Shown one piece after another: positions 23,314 through 34,597 of a stretch of 64,000 bases of DNA (position 1 is its first letter; the number at the start of each line of letters is the position of its first letter). The notes beneath the pieces are model-generated. The model made no database searches. It was not told the origin of the DNA and saw only the letters and a list, made by a program, of their open reading frames with translations. Source of the stretch: Sclerotinia nivalis (taxonomy: Eukaryota; Ascomycota; Leotiomycetes; Helotiales; Sclerotiniaceae); contig JAPEIS010000007.1 in the NCBI GenBank assembly GCA_029531795.1, positions 1,364,001 through 1,428,000 on the forward strand. Reading direction: 5' to 3'. A program made the translations under genes and the position numbers.

Positions 23314-25347
23314 ATGATGAGGTACAAATCATCTACAACTTGTTCTTCTGCTGGCAGAGTTACAGCTCAATTACTATTGTCTTTCTTAGCCTTATCGACA
23401 CCGATAAGTGCATTGGATTCAACTCATCATCAACAGCAACAGCAACCAATAATACCCATATTACCACCTTCTATTCCAGAATCACCTAATCGACAAGATC
23501 TAGCTGGGGATCATGTATTTGTAAATATATCCTTTCACCGCTTCATCTTCAATAATGCTAATAGTAAACAATAGTCCCTTCGCCACATCTTCCATCATGG
23601 AACTTACGAAAATCCTCAATTACATAAACAACTCGATATTCTAGATTCCAGGTCCAAGTCAACAGTATGGCTGGAATCCGAAGATGGAAAGGGAACATTG
23701 CAAGAAGTAACAAGGCCACTGGTCATGAAGAAGAGTCCAGTGAAGATAGAACGATTAAAAGACAGGAGACCTTCAGTGGTTGATCCAATGGTAGCAGCAT
23801 CAAGAGAGAGTGGGGATGTATGGGCCTTATCACCATCGGCTTGGACAGTTGACGAAGTAGCCGGTCCGGATATTACAGACAAGGATACAGTCATAACATT
23901 GGCACAAATGGCAGCGAATGCCTATGTGAATAAACCAGACACAGGGGACTGGAAGGACGTTAATGGGGGTTTCAATCGAACTGATGATTATGGATTTGGC
24001 TGGGATGCCGACGGACTGCGAGGTTACATCTATATGGATGAGACGAATTCGACTATTGTCATAGGATTGAAGGGAACGAGTCTTGCGGTGTACGATGGAG
24101 ACGGGACAACTACAAACGATAAGGAAAATGACAATTTGTTCTTTAGTTGTTGCTGTGGCCAACAAGGTGCTTCATTCTACCGACAAGTTTGCGATTGCGC
24201 TACTGGAACCTATACCTGCAATGTATCTTGCCTCAAGAAAAGCTTGAGGTCGGAAAATCGATATTACACCGCGGCTCGACACCTTTACTCCAATGTGACG
24301 GCTCTTTATCCAAATGCGAATATATGGATGTCTGGCCACTCTCTTGGTGGATCTGTTAGTTCGATGCTAGGGTTAACTTATGGTATTCCTGTTGTTACAT
24401 TTGAGGCCGTCCCAGATGCTCTACCCGCTAGTCGTTTGGGTCTACCAGCGCCACCAGGCCATAATCCGGGTATGCCACAAAAGCGCGAGTTTACTGGAGC
24501 TTACCATTTTGGACACACTGCCGACCCGATATATTTGGGAACCTGCAATGGAGCTACCGCTTCTTGCTCGTACGCCGGATATGCATTGGAAAGTTCATGC
24601 CATACCGGAATGGAGTGTGTATATGATGTCGTAGCCGATCACGGCTGGGGAGTACATATCTGGTCGCACAAAATCATTACTGTGATTGAGCAGATTATCA
24701 AAGTCTATGATACAGTACCAGTATGCAAATTTACACCGGAATGTGTAGATTGTCCGCTTTGGAAAGAGGTGGAAGGCAACAGTAGTAGTACTGCCACATC
24801 ACCGCCCCCATCAACCTCGACCACAAATACACGGAGCCGCACTTCCACATGTAAAACACCAGGATGGTGGGGTTGCCTAGATGAAGATACATCCACAACC
24901 TCCAAGCCTGCAACCAGCGTACCAGTCACTACTACGTCAACTTCAACCTCAACTTGCAAAACTCCTGGCTGGTTTGGTTGTAACGATGAGAAAACTACCA
25001 CTAAAAGTAGTAGTAGCAGCACTTCGGCCCCACACACAGCCACTTCAACGTCTTCCTCCACAAGCACTTCAGCAACAACAACCTGCGAGACTCCGGGATG
25101 GTTCGGCTGTAAAGACCCCACTTCCACCTCAACCTCCATATCCACTTCCAGCACAGAGCTTCCATCCCACCCCATAACCTCCGCACCACCTCTTCCCTCT
25201 CCCACAACCTCGAACACACCTACCACAACCCAAGCATGTATATCTAAAAACTGGTTTGGTTTCGCCTGCGTTGATCCTTCACCTGATGGAAAACCAACTT
25301 CCAGTGCGTCACCCAAGCACAAAGAAACATGTTTAAGGAGGAACTAG
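23314..25347 (+). CDS. atg15: Putative autophagic lipase ATG15
   Basis: Two exons, 23314-23520 and 23575-25347 (54-nt intron, donor GTAAAT, branch GCTAAT, acceptor AATAG), 659 residues. Atg15 is the vacuolar phospholipase that breaks down autophagic-body and other intravacuolar membranes. The N-terminus has one hydrophobic segment (AQLLLSFLALSTPISAL, ~18-34), the type II anchor of the family. The joined region HVF/SLRHIFHHGTYENP is the conserved Atg15 start. The class-3 lipase domain (~145-460) holds the nucleophile elbow GHSLGG (Ser ~325), plus TADPIYLGTC and DHGWGVHIWSH, which supply the likely Asp and His. The Cys-rich FFSCCCGQQ and CDCATGTYTC segments are also typical. The tail carries four C-x-T-P-G-W-(W/F)-G-C-like modules (about 495, 530, 573, 624) between Ser/Thr linkers. 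Confidence 0.93.
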
Positions 25348-26104
25348 TGGTTCGGATGCAAAGAATGGGATGTGGATTTGTAGAAACAGGGTCACATCAT
25401 GGGAAATAGGTTGTTGAAATAACCGCCGTTTCCTATGGATTTAAATCTTCACCCAGTCTTTCCATATCAGACAGATAGATGATAAGCAAGATAGGGAGGG
25501 GAAGAGTTAATAGGCGAGGATATAGATCAGAATTTATTAGAGGTATGATACATACATACATACATACATACAAGCATAGCATAGCATGATATTGCAGAGG
25601 CGTTTTCTCTCTCTCTTTTTTTGTTTATGGGATTTGAGTTTGGAATAGGCTGGTTTGGATGGGTTGGGATAGGACAGGATAGGATAGGAGTATATATTTA
25701 GTTAATATACATACACAGGTATTATGAACATACATAATTCCAAACTTAAACAATTCGATTCTCGTTCTCACTTTTCCATTAGGATTCGCATGAAATCTTT
25801 TGTTCTCAAGATATATGTAGGTATCATTCTATTCATCGCTTTCTCTTTCTCTTCCTCTCCCTCTTCTGCTGTAAAATCACAATCATTTTCAAAGGACGCC
25901 GAGCCCATGCTATGCGGAACTAAAGTAGACCCCAGGTGGATTTTTTTTGCCTCTTCCTCTCTCTCTCTTGGTAGATTCATCTGATATGCAAATAAAATGA
26001 ATGCAATTTCCATTATTTCTCAACCTTTCTCTTGCTTGCCTCATCTCTCCATTCAACCACATTTGTGTCACATCCCGGCTGTCACTCCCAGCTCAAGAGC
26101 TTTC
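25348..26104. other. Intergenic between convergent ATG15 and PAF1 genes
   Basis: Only 3' flanks are expected here. There is a CATA microsatellite at ~25550-25575 and a GGATA/TAGGA run near 25670-25690. The open frames at 25724-26013 are low-complexity Ser/Phe or Glu/Lys stretches and are not supported. Confidence 0.6.
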
Positions 26105-27633
26105 TTAATCGTCAGAATGTAAACTCTCATTGTCATCATCATCGTCATCAGTCTGCACCCTTGAAGCAATCGTCTTCCCGCCCAGACTAGGTCTTGGGGG
26201 CGAAATCGGCTCATCATCCTCCCCTTCTGCATCCGCTTCCGAAAGCGCATCTTCCGGTTCGGCCACCTCTTTTTCTGCAACATCCTCGTGATCCTCTCCA
26301 TACGGCGCCGTCTTAAAACTATCCATCACCTGCTTCGTTTCCGGGCCTACGTCGACAATACTAAGATCCACGAAATCCGTAATTTCCTCTTCTTCGTTGC
26401 CAATAATACCCTTTCCTTTCTGGATATTCTTGGTTCTCTGTGGCCGAATCGAGTTGCGTTGGACTACAGGATAGTAATGGGCGGCTTTTTGGCGTAGCCC
26501 ATCAGTTCCATCGTGCATGGCTATTACCACTACTTCATCATATTTCCGATCTGTTCCACCATCCGTAACAGCGGTCTCATACGCACGCAGTCTCTTCAAC
26601 CTGAACGATCCTTTGCCTGTTTCCTCATCAATGCGTGAATACAGATCCTTATCATCGTGTTCAGGGTCCAGAACATCCCATTTTCGTTTGATATTCTTGG
26701 CATCAGTAACAGTCTCCGACATGAACATTTGATATTGTATCGAGTCGTCCGGAGCTGGATTATTATGTGGGTCCAGTTCATGAGCTTGTCTAGCGGCTTC
26801 TTTGAGTTCTAACTCTGCCTCGCTAGGATCAATAGGTTGTAAAACACTGCTTTCGACGCGAGTATCGTAGGTATTGCTTGGAGGAACAGGATTTGTGAGG
26901 AATTTCAACAGGACATATCCGCCCGCATCTGGGAACGAATCCAGATCTGGTAAAAGAGGAACTGCGTCAACCAATTTAACATTTCGTTTTGTAGGATGGC
27001 GGACTCGCGTGCGATCTTTAAGATTAGCAGCGGCGATTTCGAAGCTCTTTTCGACCTGTGATTTGATGTATGTAGGAGATTCACGATCAGCTGATAAGTC
27101 CTGAACAGGTTTCGGTTTGCGTGTATCGACAAGACCTTTCGTCGAGGTGGTGCCATCCATCCGCGCTTTCGAGCTGTAGCCGGAAGAGATATATTCAGTG
27201 CGCCGCAGAAATGATACTCCCGTGTCGGAGAATTTGGGCTTGCCTAATGTCGCCAATGACCTTAGGAGAGCACGATCATGAGGATGAAGTTGTGGAGGAT
27301 GTAATGGCGCTTGTATAGCTATTGGAAGTAAAGGTGAGCGATTGCGCAAGTTGTAAAGAATATGCGAAACTTACAACTCTCATCTCCATCAAATATACCT
27401 GGCATTCCCACCAAGTCTAATGGCATACCAAGTTCCGCATCAGCTTCTATATTTAATGGTTGATCTCGCGCTAATCTCGTAGCAAATCCAGGTGTAGTAT
27501 ATTGACCACTGGCGAGGCCAGTATTTGGGATATCGAGAAGCTTGGGAGGATTCGGTGGTGGTGGTAAGGCATTGGAATATCGTATGCGAGCAATGTATTC
27601 CTGATGAACAATTCGCGATGCTGAGGAGGACAT
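26105..27633 (-). CDS. paf1: PAF1, subunit of the RNA polymerase II-associated Paf1 complex
   Basis: Two exons, 27633-27375 and 27318-26105 (56-nt intron, donor GTAAGT, acceptor CAATAG, phase 1), 490 residues. The chosen start gives MSSSASRIVHQEYIARIRYSN; an in-frame extension upstream lacks conservation signals. Paf1 is the scaffold subunit of the nuclear Paf1 complex that travels with RNA polymerase II and promotes H2B ubiquitination and H3K4/K36 methylation. Visible family features: N-terminal YIARIRYSNALPPPPNPPKLL, then TGVSFLRRTEYIS, FLRRTEYI being the best landmark, then RHPTKRNVKLVDAVPLLPD, and a central WDVLDPEHDDKDLYSRIDEETG. The C-terminus (~400-490) is Asp/Glu/Ser-rich, ending NESLHSDD, as in other Paf1 proteins. 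Length and order match the family. Confidence 0.93.
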
Positions 27634-28489
27634 CTTGTTGTTCGATGATGGTTTCGTGGATATGCTTGAATTTGTTAATTCGAGTTCGAAATCACAATAA
27701 TTTGGGGCGGTCGCGTTCAGGATGGGCAAATAGCACTAGCGACGAGGCTGAAATGTACTAGGTATTACGGGAACTGTGGCTGGGTTATGGTCCAATAGGA
27801 TTTCAGTTTCTACTACGGGTCATGTTCATACTAACGAAAATCATTGGCTCGCATCGTTTTGAAAAGTTATTTAAGAAGATGCCTAGAGCCCTTCAAATTA
27901 TATGTGCAAATTTGTAAAAATGAGAATGAAGTGTCGTGAGTGAAAGAGTATAGAGAAAGACGTCTAGAAATGCAGCCTCGGAAATATGTATTTGGAAAAC
28001 ATCTTCACGGTACTCTATACAGTCTAGTATAGATGAGAGCACAAAGTATGAAAGGCGATATGAATGGAGTATATCGTTCCCTTCTGTGCCTCGAAATTCT
28101 GGGATAAGGTCCAAAAATGATTTGGGGTTTCGAAAGGCAGCTCTCTGAAACTCTTGGTATCCCCTCGTTCACAATACCTCAAAATGCTTAAAAGATGCGA
28201 TATAGGTGATAATGCTGTTCTTAATTTTGACTCGCTCATATAATCTATTTGCCCGATAGCTTTCAGCTATACCCAAACCCTGAGTATCCCAGATGGCCCC
28301 CGAGTACACCGCAAACATAGAAGGCGTAATTAAAATCAATAAGAGTTTCATTTCCTGCTCCCAGACCTCTCATGAACATATATGGAGTACAGCTGTTTTG
28401 TACACAAGATAGAAAAGCTATCATTTCTTCAATTCCGTCGCCACCTGAGCAGGTCATTCAATCGTTGCATCCCATAAAACCAATTGAGC
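27634..28489. other. Intergenic: PAF1 promoter and RER1 3' flank
   Basis: About 0.86 kb between two minus-strand genes. Short minus-strand open frames occur but have no domain and no consistent splice model. Nothing else is seen. Confidence 0.6.
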
Positions 28490-29262
28490 TCATGAGCTAT
28501 TTTTGGTGTATTTCGTCTTGCCGAACGAGAATGGTACGTATCGGTATTTGATCATATGTTGAATCTGTCTTCGCACTATGGAACATGTCAGTACTTGCTT
28601 AAACACTACTGTGCTCCTTATTGTCATGTAAAGGGAATAACCTACTAGTCAACATGAACAGAATCAACCAGTAAACAACCAAAACTGGCCAGAAGACTGG
28701 TACATCGAAGATCTCAAACCATGTACACATGAATCCAATTCCAATTGCCCTTGTCGCCGAATGCCAGAACTTAAACTCCGGAAGTCTTCTGATGAAGGGG
28801 CGAAACTCTTCGTCTTGTTTGGTTGGTAATCCACCAGCAGCCCCATCTTCCATATCATTATCGATAGCTTCGTTGGAGGGATCGAACTTAGGCTGGAGGA
28901 AAGCGAGAAAAAGGTTGAGAAGGTAGATTCCCAAAGAGTATGCCACTATCGAGATCTGTAAGTTGAGAATGCGCCAAATGAACGAGGCTTGACATACCAA
29001 TATACCATCCTTGTGCGACGAATATGCGAATGAAGAATATCAATAGAAGCGCGAAAGTGGCCAGCCATCTGTAAGGAATATATGGTGTTGACTTGTCTAG
29101 CCAAGCTTGATATTGCTATTTGTCTTTGAGTTAGCTTCATAGTTCTTTTCGAAATGATGCGATACAAGAAATCGCATTTACAGACGAACTTACACGTCCT
29201 ATCTTCGAAGTTTGCGCGCTCACAGCTTCGAAAGGGGTTTGTTCTGGTTCCATTGAATCCAT
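28490..29262 (-). CDS. rer1: RER1, Golgi-to-ER retrieval receptor
   Basis: Four exons: 29262-29194, 29115-28998, 28945-28646 and 28575-28490, 190 residues, the usual family length. Rer1 is a four-span Golgi membrane protein that sorts ER membrane proteins and unassembled subunits back to the ER in COPI vesicles. The sequence shows [17 protein letters not shown], a first hydrophobic pair around [39 protein letters not shown], the [14 protein letters not shown] loop, a second pair around [28 protein letters not shown], and a cytosolic tail [19 protein letters not shown] ending NSS. Exon 3 must start at the second of two AGs (28945) to give WYIVAYSLG. The last exon start restores LTMRRQIQHM. Both choices rest on family conservation. 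Confidence 0.93.
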
Positions 29263-29759
29263 ATTGATTCACGTAAGTTCTTTATCGAAAGGAGTGTAGA
29301 ATTCGTGCGGATGTAATTTATCGAAGAAATCGAGGTTTGAAAGAGTGACGTTTAGTGGTAGGCGGCGCGCAGTAATTGAATTTGAACTTTTTGAAAATCG
29401 AGACCACCTGTTAGTAGGTGAGTAGAATTAGAATCATCATCTAGGAAAGCGTCGTGGCTTAGGGAGTGGCGCGCGTACAGCTATTTTCACGTGATTCAGT
29501 ATTATGCGGGAGAATTTGTATCCAGTTTGTTTTGGGTTTCTTGACATGGGTAAGCTTTAAGACTCGCTTTTGATGTCCCGAGGATAATCGATTGTATCCG
29601 AAATGCTTAACTTCAATGGAAAGTACACAAACTGGTTTTTATAACTAACAACATTGAACTTCTTCAATTGTTATTCAAGGATTCAGGGATTCAAACAATT
29701 CCTTCTTCAATTCGAGGTTTAAGCTTTAACTTACGATACTCTACTCTAACCAATAAATT
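29263..29759. promoter_or_regulatory. Divergent promoter between RER1 and enoyl-CoA hydratase
   Basis: A 0.5 kb spacer with two divergent starts. The plus-strand leader before 29760 is C/T-rich (CTACTCTAACC), typical of fungal start regions. No specific site can be named with confidence. Confidence 0.45.
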
Positions 29760-30677
29760 ATGAATCCAATCAGAGCATTGAGGCCCTTTGCCTCGCGATT
29801 CACAGCTTCAACTCTCCCCGCATTTTCACGAGCCTACTCAGACAAATCCTATCAGTTCATTCAAACTACAGAACCAAAACCTGGAGTAGGGCAAAGTATT
29901 TTGTTCTACCTTCTCTGATATATTCCTTACTAACATATGTTGAAAGTAACGTTAAATCGACCCAAAGCATATAATGCCCTTTCCACACCTCTCATAACCG
30001 AGCTCAACGATGCTCTCCTAGCATTCGACAAATCTCCCTCCATATCTGCTATTGTTCTTACCGGATCTGCAAAATCCTTTGCAGCCGGTGCAGATATTAA
30101 AGAAATGGCACCTCTTACCTTCTCTGAAGCCTACACCACTTCTTTCATAGAATCCTGGTCAAATCTTACAACGGCCATCAAGAAGCCTATAATCGCGGCC
30201 GTATCAGGGCATGCGCTGGGGGGAGGTTGTGAATTGGCTCTGATGTGTGATATTTTATACTGTACGGAGAATGCAAATTTTGGACAACCGGAAATTAAAC
30301 TTGGAACGATACCTGGAGCCGGTGGTAGTCAAAGACTGACAAGGGCAATTGGAAAAGCTAGAGCTATGGAGCTTATTCTGACGGGCAAGAACTTTACCGG
30401 CAAAGAAGCAGGAGAATGGGGAGTCGCTGCAAGGACATATCAAAGCTGGGAAGAGTTGATTGAAGCCGCGCTGGGTACCGCTGAGACAATTGCGGGATAT
30501 AGTAAGGTGGCAGTGCAAGCTGCGAAGGAAGTTGTCAATAAGAGTCAGGATCTACCGCTCAGAGATGGCGTGGAGTATGAGAGGAGAGTGTTCCACAGCT
30601 TGTTTGGGAGTCAAGATCAAAAGATTGGAATGAAAGCTTTTGCGGAGAAAAAGACAGCCGAGTGGACTCACAAGTAA
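29760..30677 (+). CDS. Mitochondrial short-chain enoyl-CoA hydratase
   Basis: Two exons, 29760-29895 and 29947-30677 (51-nt intron, donor GTATTT, branch TACTAAC, acceptor GAAAG), 288 residues, the normal size for crotonases. It hydrates trans-2-enoyl-CoA in mitochondrial beta-oxidation or branched amino acid breakdown. The N-terminus MNPIRALRPFASRFTAST is a clear presequence (Arg/Ser-rich, no acid). The joined core reads ITLNRPKAYNALST. The oxyanion-hole segment is SFAAGADIKEM; GHALGGGCELALMCD holds the first catalytic Glu, and GTIPGAGGSQRLTR the second region. The C-terminal FGSQDQKIGMKAFAEKK is also standard. It does not belong to the citrate-synthase group further right and looks like housekeeping metabolism. 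Confidence 0.93.
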
Positions 30678-31812
30678 TTCTAGCATTTTCTTCTGCGATA
30701 CCCAAATTGCACTGGAAATTTTAATTATGAATAACACGATCAAATTTTATTTCTATATTTTGACCTGATGTAGTATTAAATGTTCGGCTTTTCGCCAATT
30801 ATTTACCGCTCCACCAGCTCCTCTCTCAAGTCATACTATCCCCTCGTTATCCATTTTAAACCCATAAATCCGAATGGCACCTACAACCGAGCTCATGTAA
30901 AAATGATCCCCTGGCTCTGTTCCTCCCCAGCTGTTCCTTTTTCTCGCTACATCTATCTATATTCGAGAACTTGGACCGCATCCTATGCAGAAAAAGTAGC
31001 TTCAAGTAAGGTATCTCACAGCAGCAACATGAACGAAAGTCCTTCAGTTTCGAAATGCTACCCACTTAATCGAGCCAATACTGGTGTCTTTCCCTCGGAA
31101 ATGTTTTTCTGTCGTCTCTAGATTTTACTGTGATAGGTGAGGGAAGGGATGTCTATGTATGAAGTGATGTTTGGTAGGTGGGAGAAAAAGAAATGAGGGT
31201 GGTAGCTTGGAGTTGGTAGGTGAAGATGAACTCAAATGTGAAACTCGAGATAAGATGAATAGGTGATTGGTGTTTCTTTGTCTGTGGGGATATAGTGAAT
31301 CTTTTATCTTTTGTCTGGTATCGTTACACGATAAGTTCGAGGAGGGTGGGATCAGACTCGGGGATTGTCACGGATATTTATTGTAAATATTCATGGAGAG
31401 ATAGATATTTTTGGTAGAGTGATATCAAGTTTGGGTGATAAATCGTTCTGAAAAAGACCCAATGATCATTCATCTGCTCTTCGGGTCTATCCTATTGAGC
31501 AAGAAAGTTGTCGTTGCATGTCTAATCGAGAGTTTAAATCACTTGTTGTCTGAATTATGAACTAATCGATGCTAGGGTATTAATTTTAGTTACCTAGGTA
31601 GTTTTCACAAAAGTTACCAGTGGAGAGTATACGAGAGAAAATATTCAATTGACCAACTCTCAGAGCTCGTCTAGTCTCGTATAGGTATGTACAGTCTATG
31701 ACCAAAAATTTGTAAATAAGAATCGAAAAAATCTGCTCTGCAGCCCCTCGCCTTTTCCCAGAAAGTCCTCACATCTCGAAAATAGCACTCAAGAGCACTG
31801 CTGACTCAGGAT
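30678..31812. other. Intergenic between convergent hydratase and pectate lyase genes
   Basis: 1.1 kb with only 3' flanks expected. The open frame at 30780-31121 has no recognisable features. No repeats or RNA genes were seen. Confidence 0.6.
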
Positions 31813-32910
31813 CTAGAAGTTCAAGGTAACACCAGCGGTGCCGACAACGGCAGCCTTAACCTTGTCGCTTCCCAAAAGAGTGTAAGAGTATCCCAACTTG
31901 CTAGCACTCAAAGTACCCTTAGCGGCTTCGTTGGCGGAAGAACCAAAGTCGTTTCCGTTGGCAACAGCAAAGCCAGCATCAGTGCTGTACAAAGCCTTCT
32001 TGGAATTCACCCAGACGTTGGATTCAACAAGTGCTTGAGCACCATCACGAGTGTTGATACCATCGGCAACATTGTTGTGGTAAGAGTTGTAGATGTGAGC
32101 AGTACCGAAACGGATAGATGGGCCACGGGAGTTGACGTTTTGCCAGAAGTTGTTGGCGTAGGTGACGCGGAGATGCCCGGTGTCTTCGGCTTTGTTGGAG
32201 TCGGAGTGGCCAATGAGGGAGGCCTTCCAGTGGTCGTGGATGTAGGAGTTGGAGAAGGTGACGAAGTCGGCTGCGTGTGTTACGTCGAAGAGTCCGTCGT
32301 AGTAGTCTTTGTCATGGTCGCGGTTGGAGGAGAGATCAACGTGGTCAACCCAGACGTTGGTGGATTTTTCTAATGTGGAGGTTAATTTGATATGTTGAAG
32401 TGAGTGGATATGAGGGGAGAACATACGGATTCCAAGAGCATCACCGTTGGCGGCAAGAACTTCCTTGATACCAAGGTTGCGGATAATGACGTTCTTTTGT
32501 CCCTTAACGAGCCTGTGAAATTGTTAGATCATCATAAATCAGAACGAGGGAGTGAGCTCTTACAATCCGAAACCAGTCAAGACCGCCTTGGAGTTTTTAC
32601 CAATAATGGTGGTATCGCTAGCAACCTTGACCTGGGATGCAGCTTGGGTTATAGGACCCGCAAGTACAACGACAGTCTTTCCTGCAGTGGCTGCCTTGGT
32701 GAATTGAGCATAGCTGGAAACAGTAGTGGTGGTTCCTCCAGCTCCTCCTTTGGTACCACCGTTAGTGCTAGCGTATCCGATGTTGCAGGCGTCGGTAATA
32801 GTGGAGCGTTTGGCAATAGCAGCGCGGTTGACACTCTCTTCAGAGGTTGGGGTTGGAGCAGCAGAGGCGAATGCGGCCAAAAGACCAGCGGAAATAACTG
32901 AGAACTTCAT
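31813..32910 (-). CDS. Secreted pectate lyase, polysaccharide lyase family 1
   Basis: Three exons: 32910-32564, 32512-32427 and 32369-31813 (donors GTAAGA and GTATGT, acceptors TTCACAG and CATTAG), 329 residues. Pectate lyases cut alpha-1,4-galacturonan by beta-elimination in a calcium-dependent way. The signal peptide is MKFSVISAGLLAAFASA, followed by APTP. The parallel beta-helix core shows VIIRNLGIKEV, then STNVWVDHVDLSSNRDHDKDYYDGLFDVTHAADFVTFS, the family region with the WVDH and calcium-binding Asp residues, then YIHDHWKASLIGHSD and the RGPSIRFGTAHIYNS segment with the catalytic Arg. The Cys content is low, so few disulphides. A plant-cell-wall enzyme like this points to a saprotrophic or pathogenic lifestyle. 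Confidence 0.94.
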
Positions 32911-34597
32911 ATTGAATGATTGTAAAAGATTGCAATGGCTCACTAGGAGATAAAAAATGCTTAAAGAATGTAAGTATTTGAAAGTGTAGAGAACTGTGGA
33001 AGTGAATGATGGAAATGATGCTATTAGATTGTTGGATGTACCTTCACTTTATAGTGAAATCACAAAGTACACCTCGACGCCGCCAAGTTTACCTACTATT
33101 GATCCCATGGTACTAGTTCAATGCAAAAGAGGATCTAGAAGTTCTCCTTAATCCTCGCACCGAGGCATTTCATGAATTCGAGCATCTGGGATGGTGGAAG
33201 GTCCAGGGGTAAACGATGAAATAGTTGCATTGAAATTGACGGTCAAGACGTTTAACGGTGTGGCTACGTTGAATAAACGCTTGAGAGAAACATCAATTCG
33301 ATACGCCGGTGTTGAAATTGTTTACTGCAATTGCAGTAGGCCAAGAATCATACACCCTGTATCTCATACCCAAATTTTTGGGTATGTTGCTTGGTATTGT
33401 GCGAAGTCACCAAAGCTAAGACGCTTTTACTAGCAACACCGCTGTGTGGAATTCCCCTTGGCGGCAAAGTGAACGAACATGAGATTGATCGAACTGGCAC
33501 TGGCAAAGTTCAAGAACTAGATCGCAACCTTAATGAACGGATACGTGCATACTTCAAAAACTTTGTGATACAAAGCATTTCACTAAGAGATTTTACATCT
33601 TCAATTGCTTTCTCTTTTGAATGGGACGATATACTTTCGTCTGTACTCTTCGGACTTCATGAAGGAGAGCATAGATGGAAAAATGGCGGTATCTATACCA
33701 AGAAAATCTAGGCGGGTGGATTTTCATCTCATATCCTCAGATAGATTGTTTCGATAAGCCCCTTTGTGTGTATTTTTACCTAATCATGATTCGTAAATGT
33801 AGGGTTGTTGATGATCGAAAACGGGAGGGGAACAAAGTCTGATCACATGATTCGCAGGTGCCCACAACGGCGCGGGAGGTAGTCTGATTCGGATGAAGAT
33901 TTCCACAATATCCCACTTGAAACGTAAGAGATTTCAAGCTTAAAAATGATGCATGATAACTTTAATCTTATTCTTATTGTTCTAAAAGTAGAAAAGATGT
34001 CGCTAGTGAGTAGTCCGGATGTTTCACTGTTTACTAGTTAGTACTTGCTGTTGCATTGAGTTTAATTACTAGGTACCTAATAAAGGTATTCTCTGTCAGA
34101 TATAGATGATGATGGCACTTTTACATACTACTACTACATACGTCACTTAGGTTCATATCATTGCGGCCACACATAGCAATAGCTTGAATGCTACACCTTT
34201 TACACTTTCAATGATATGCTACTTGTGACGGAAACGTCAAAATTGAAGGCTTAAGATGCATCTAACTTTAATCTTATTCCAGAGGTAGGACATATCGTGC
34301 ACGGAATAGTGATTACTATTTAGTATTTACTATTTAGTAGTTGCTATCGCGTTGAGAGTATAGTTACCTTGGCTTCATTCAAGGTCTTTCTATTCTAGCT
34401 CTTCAGTGTAGAGTATTGATAGTTCCGCGTAAATTACCCGACCCGCACGTGGGGTTGACGGGCTACTGCAAGTAGAATGACTCCCGACATATTGTACGTT
34501 TTGTGCCGACATATTGGCTGTAAATATGCCAAGCGACCCCCTATCCAAGACTTCGTATTGCAGAACTTTGTCGAATACAGTCTACCTATCTCCGCCG
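32911..34597. other. Pectate lyase upstream region and intergenic sequence
   Basis: The first ~250 bases form the pectate lyase promoter. Further right there are diverged direct repeats at about 33925-34105 and 34230-34395 sharing ACTTTAATCTTATTC and ACTATTTAGTA-like words. The open frames at 33191-33711 lack any domain. Nothing else is seen. Confidence 0.5.
33048..33053 (-). promoter_or_regulatory. TATA box of the pectate lyase gene
   Basis: Reads TATAAA on the minus strand, about 140 bases before the ATG at 32910. A PacC-type GCCAAG hexamer lies just upstream (33082-33087), and a second, in reverse orientation, at 33457-33462. PacC control of fungal pectinases by ambient pH is known; its operation here is inferred. 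Confidence 0.45.

Noticed and set aside
24705..25322. 205-codon Val/Glu-rich minus-strand frame
   Set aside because: It is the shadow of the Ser/Thr-rich ATG15 tail.
30780..31121. 113-codon plus-strand frame after the enoyl-CoA hydratase
   Set aside because: No domain, and it sits in a convergent 3' flank.
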